Assembly: GCF_963678635.1 (NCBI RefSeq)
Contig: NC_087062.1
Span: 100,613,209-100,677,208 of the forward strand
From: Symsagittifera roscoffensis
Taxonomy: Eukaryota > Xenacoelomorpha > Acoela > Convolutidae
Direction of reading: 5' to 3'
Length of the DNA stretch: 64,000 bases
A program made the position numbers and the translations under genes. Every line of letters begins with the position of its first letter. The first letter of the stretch is position 1. The notes beneath the pieces were generated by a model. The model worked only from the letters and a program-made list of their open reading frames with translations, ran no database searches and had not been told where the DNA came from. This document shows, in pieces, positions 60,901 to 64,000 of this stretch.

Positions 60901-63900
60901 ATCGCAGCTCCCAATGGAGAGCTGGAACCCACGAACTTGAGACTTCGGAAGTGAGAACTGGCGGCGGCGTGGGCGGACGTGTCCCATGCATTGAGGGGGT
61001 TTTATGAATTGGCAGACACTCCTTGCACTTTATGAATTGGCAGACACTCATTGGCAGATACTCATTTTACTGGATGAGGTCCTCTTACTCGAGATCTCGA
61101 ATCTCGCAAGACAGCTGAAGTTCAGTCCGACAATAGGGGATGACCACCCGATAATAAGTCACCTGACAGCCAGCTTATGGTTCCGAGGCATGGACGTGAC
61201 CATCACGAGCTCCACGAGCAAATCGAAGGGACCAAGTAACGAAAGGAAGAATGTGGCTGCGACTGAAAAGCAACTGGAGTCGATGGTGTATCGGCTAACA
61301 CAAGAGATAGGCAGGTGGCCGTTTCTAACACCAAGACTAGAGAATGCTACTGACAAGACAAGGGAGAGTGCCCCACCTCTCGTGAAGCAGATCTGGGAAT
61401 TTCTTGGGAAACAATTGGAGGTAGCCGAGAGCAGTGAGATGACGGTGGCTAGGTTCGTCACGGCGGCGAACGAGGTCACCATTGGAGAATTCTGGAGGGA
61501 ACATGCAAAGGGTGAGCTGAGGACGAGGAAAGATCACGAGATCGTGAAATTCTTGAGTCCTTGTTGGGAGAAGAAATACATGGCTGGAGTGTTTTGTGCG
61601 AAAGAGACCATTTTCGGGGCCTTTGTACAAGAACTGCTGAGCATGCCCATAAGCCTCTTGCTAGCCCCATACTTAGTTTACCCGAGGTACCTGTTTAACA
61701 TGGGTCCAGCGTACATGTTCAGTCGGGGTGTAGAGACACTTCGGATTGATGGGTATCTGGCACTGGTGCTCCTGACTCATGGCGAATTGGTGCCATTTCA
61801 TCAGTTGATGAAATATGGTGAACCCCTGTCAATGGGAAAGACCCACTCGAGTATACACACTTACTCGTACAAGTGTGCGGCGGGACTCAAGACGTTGCTG
61901 GTGGAGTATCTTCTGATGCAAAACCGACACATGACCGGCGAGGAGAAGAACCCGAAACAAGAAAGGAATGGAGGGAGGCGAATGGTGGTATCCCTCTACT
62001 GACCGATCTATGCCTGGCGATGAGGTCTGACCCAGTGAGAGTGATCAGGGGACTAAAGGAATCGTGACTTGTATTTACGGACCAGCGTTGACATACGCCT
62101 TTCCGGACCCTCTAGTGGCTGCATACCGCCATTCATTAGTGCACGTGAGCTTAATAAGCGTGTTGGATGGGACGGCGCTGAACTGGTGTCAACAAGAGGT
62201 GCCCAGGGCACGGATGAGTAATACGGTGCTCTTCGGGAAGGTGAAAGTTCCCGAGTTGGTATTGTTTAATTTCCGGGGGAAAATGCAGTGCAGGATGGGG
62301 GGAAAACGTGAAGGCCCCATTGAGACGTATCTTAAGTTTTGGAACCTGAATCCCCTGATGGCGAACGGACAAGAGATCCTGGGAATCCCCGCGTGGAAAA
62401 AGAGCTTCGAGTTAGTAAAAAAGGCACTGGATGCGACACTAGAGAAGGAAATCTTACCCGCAACCATTCCTGAGTTTCCAACAGTCAGGAGAATGACCCT
62501 GGGGATGAATAGCCCCCTGGTAGTCCCATCCCTGTTCGCGAGAGCTACGGTAGAGAGACAGCAAGTGGAGTTCACCGATGGCTGGGACCCCTTGTTCATT
62601 GGATATACGGCGGCGTTCTATTTCCACACCTGCGATATCAAGATAAACTCATGGACGACTCAAGCAAAGAAAATGAGAGGCTCAATGCCTCCAAAATTCG
62701 AGGTGCGGGAGATCTTGAGAACGCTTGATCGGGCGAGCTTGGAGAATGAATTACCGATATGGGATGATGGCAGGATGATCGTAGAAGAGGGACACATAGC
62801 GCTGAAGGACGAGATGAAGTTTGCCACAAGGAAGTATCGGGCACCTTACGGATTGGAACAGGTGGAAATGAGGCAAGAAGGGAGAGAGCTGGATGCGGCA
62901 GGCTCGTTATATGTGGCTCTGAGAGAATATAAGAAGCAAGACTCCGCGACACCCTCATTCCTGTCAGTGGGCACTCCTGGGGACAAGAGAAGTGGCGCCG
63001 TAGAAGACCGGTTTAGGAAGATACTTGGAAGGAGGCAAGCCGAGTCGGGAGAAGAGAACATGGACGAAACTCTCAGTGAAACACGGGGAGGAAATGGAAG
63101 TGGGGAATACACCTGAGCCGAAACCAGCAGAGGTGAATTTCCCCGCCCAGGAGCTACTGCAGGACCTGAGCGGAGACGATTGGGCGGACACTGCCACGCC
63201 ACCTCTGACCTCATCACCTCGTAACAACCTGGAATTACCATTGACAAGTGAGACTTCCAACATGGGGACGATACTCTTGAGTGCCGAAGAGAGGCAAAAT
63301 AATACGTTTGAGGGGAACAAGAGTATGTTTCTGGGGACTCTGGATGAGAAGGCTTGGCGGGATTTCTTGAGTGAATTTATTGATGAGACGAAGAGCGAGA
63401 CCACGCTGGATAACTTCAAGGAAGAACTGTGGAACACGGTGGTCAAGTTTGGGGAACCGGTGCTGATGGCCACCGGACTGGATGAAAAAGCAAGAAAGGA
63501 GTTGCTAAGCAAGATGGTCAAGTTGAGGGAGACGCGACAGAAGACCAAAGATGATGAATGTAAAGACGGCTCTACTCTAAAGAGAAAGACTGATGATAAA
63601 ATAATTAAAGTTGAAGGGGAGGATAAGATTAAGACTAGTAATATGATTAAGAGTACTAATATCCTTAAGGCTCGAGCAGGGGGAGGCAAGAGTTGGAAGG
63701 GTCTGATCGGGACGGTGCGATCGAATCTGTGATGATAGTGACGACACCCCCAAGCAAAGATATGGAGTCTCGAAAGAGGAAGCGGGGGATGGAGGAGTTG
63801 AGCAGCCCGTCGGTGGATGCTGTCTCGGAGAAGAACTTGAGGGAGACTGCCCCCCATGATCTTAGCGCGGTGGAAGACGGCAGCCTACAAGAGTAGCTCC

Positions 63901-64000
63901 GAACCAAGGAGGCCAACCGAAATAGTGAAAGAGATAGAGGTCTCGACAAGTCTGGTAACGGAGGAGGACTTCAAACCTCAGAAGGCAGGCTCGAAAAAGA
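57937..64000 (+). pseudogene. Outer-copy ORF3, frame-broken, runs off the window
   Basis: It starts ATG-GCA-GAT at 57937 and is homologous to 40464 onward. Breaks include a frameshift/stop near 58414, another at 58902, a break near 60457, a TCA-to-TGA nonsense change at 60952, and frameshifts near 62000 and 63116. Small local duplications are seen near 60489-60540 and 61004-61070. The first SGNH domain is still legible (GDILVR in place of GDSLVR, so its catalytic Ser is lost; GTNDVSRG and DEIHFDRPRG remain). The left end of the 59017-60459 open stretch covers that domain. Confidence 0.9.

Larger units (their letters stand above)
50689..64000 (+). mobile_element. Outer giant Ty3/gypsy-like element, right part (continues past window)
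   Basis: It resumes exactly where the left part stops in gag (CTAATGAAACCCAAGAAATA) and follows the inner copy's order through pol, spacer and ORF3. The last bases align with about 46455 of the inner copy, so roughly 4.2 kb including the 3' LTR lie outside. Confidence 0.93.

Overview
The window is animal nuclear DNA, most likely from an invertebrate whose phylum I cannot fix. It is AT-rich on the left, has no bacterial gene layout, and is dominated by retroelements of animal type: BEL/Pao, Ty1/copia with the initiator-methionine half-tRNA primer site, a giant Ty3/gypsy-like family, a LINE fragment, a tRNA-derived SINE-like family, a hAT MITE and a FLYWCH-bearing repeat. One conventional host gene is recognisable, an ARH3-type ADP-ribosylhydrolase on the minus strand (21227-22333).

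Left part (1-20.9 kb): a graveyard of decayed transposons. A LINE reverse-transcriptase scrap lies at 3.8-4.0 kb. A repeat family with FLYWCH zinc-finger tails and a tRNA-like module forms two blocks (4.0-6.4 kb and 10.0-13.1 kb). A BEL/Pao element lies in two pieces (7.9-9.3 kb and 13.1-14.3 kb). A complete hAT-type MITE with a perfect 8-bp target duplication sits at 14756-15217. Two internally deleted copia copies share one LTR (16.4-20.9 kb).

Middle and right (22.6-64 kb): two nested copies of one giant Ty3/gypsy-like LTR element. The older, outer copy starts at 22646, is interrupted inside its gag at 27844/50689, and runs off the right end about 4 kb short of completion. The younger, inner copy is complete at 27845-50688 (22,844 bp). 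Its two 913-bp LTRs differ at a single position. Order of the inner copy: LTR, candidate PBS, a 2.4-kb untranslated leader full of tandem repeats, gag-protease-RT-RNase H-integrase with a C-terminal macro-domain-like extension, a 0.5-kb spacer with a conserved 3' splice-site-like sequence, a single uninterrupted 2,959-codon ORF (ORF3), a short 3' region and the LTR. ORF3 carries a coiled coil, one well-formed SGNH/GDSL hydrolase domain, a second degenerate SGNH-like domain, and about 1,900 residues I do not recognise.

The inner copy inserted recently, yet its gag-pol has an in-frame stop and a 34-bp frameshifting RT deletion, while ORF3 is intact. Comparing the two copies exposes nucleotide-level constraint: a 79-bp identical block in pol holding a GNRA-type hairpin and a purine tract matching the one beside the 3' LTR, and a strongly recurrent CTTGAG/CTCAAG word. 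These, with the macro and SGNH domains, are the most promising undescribed biology here.
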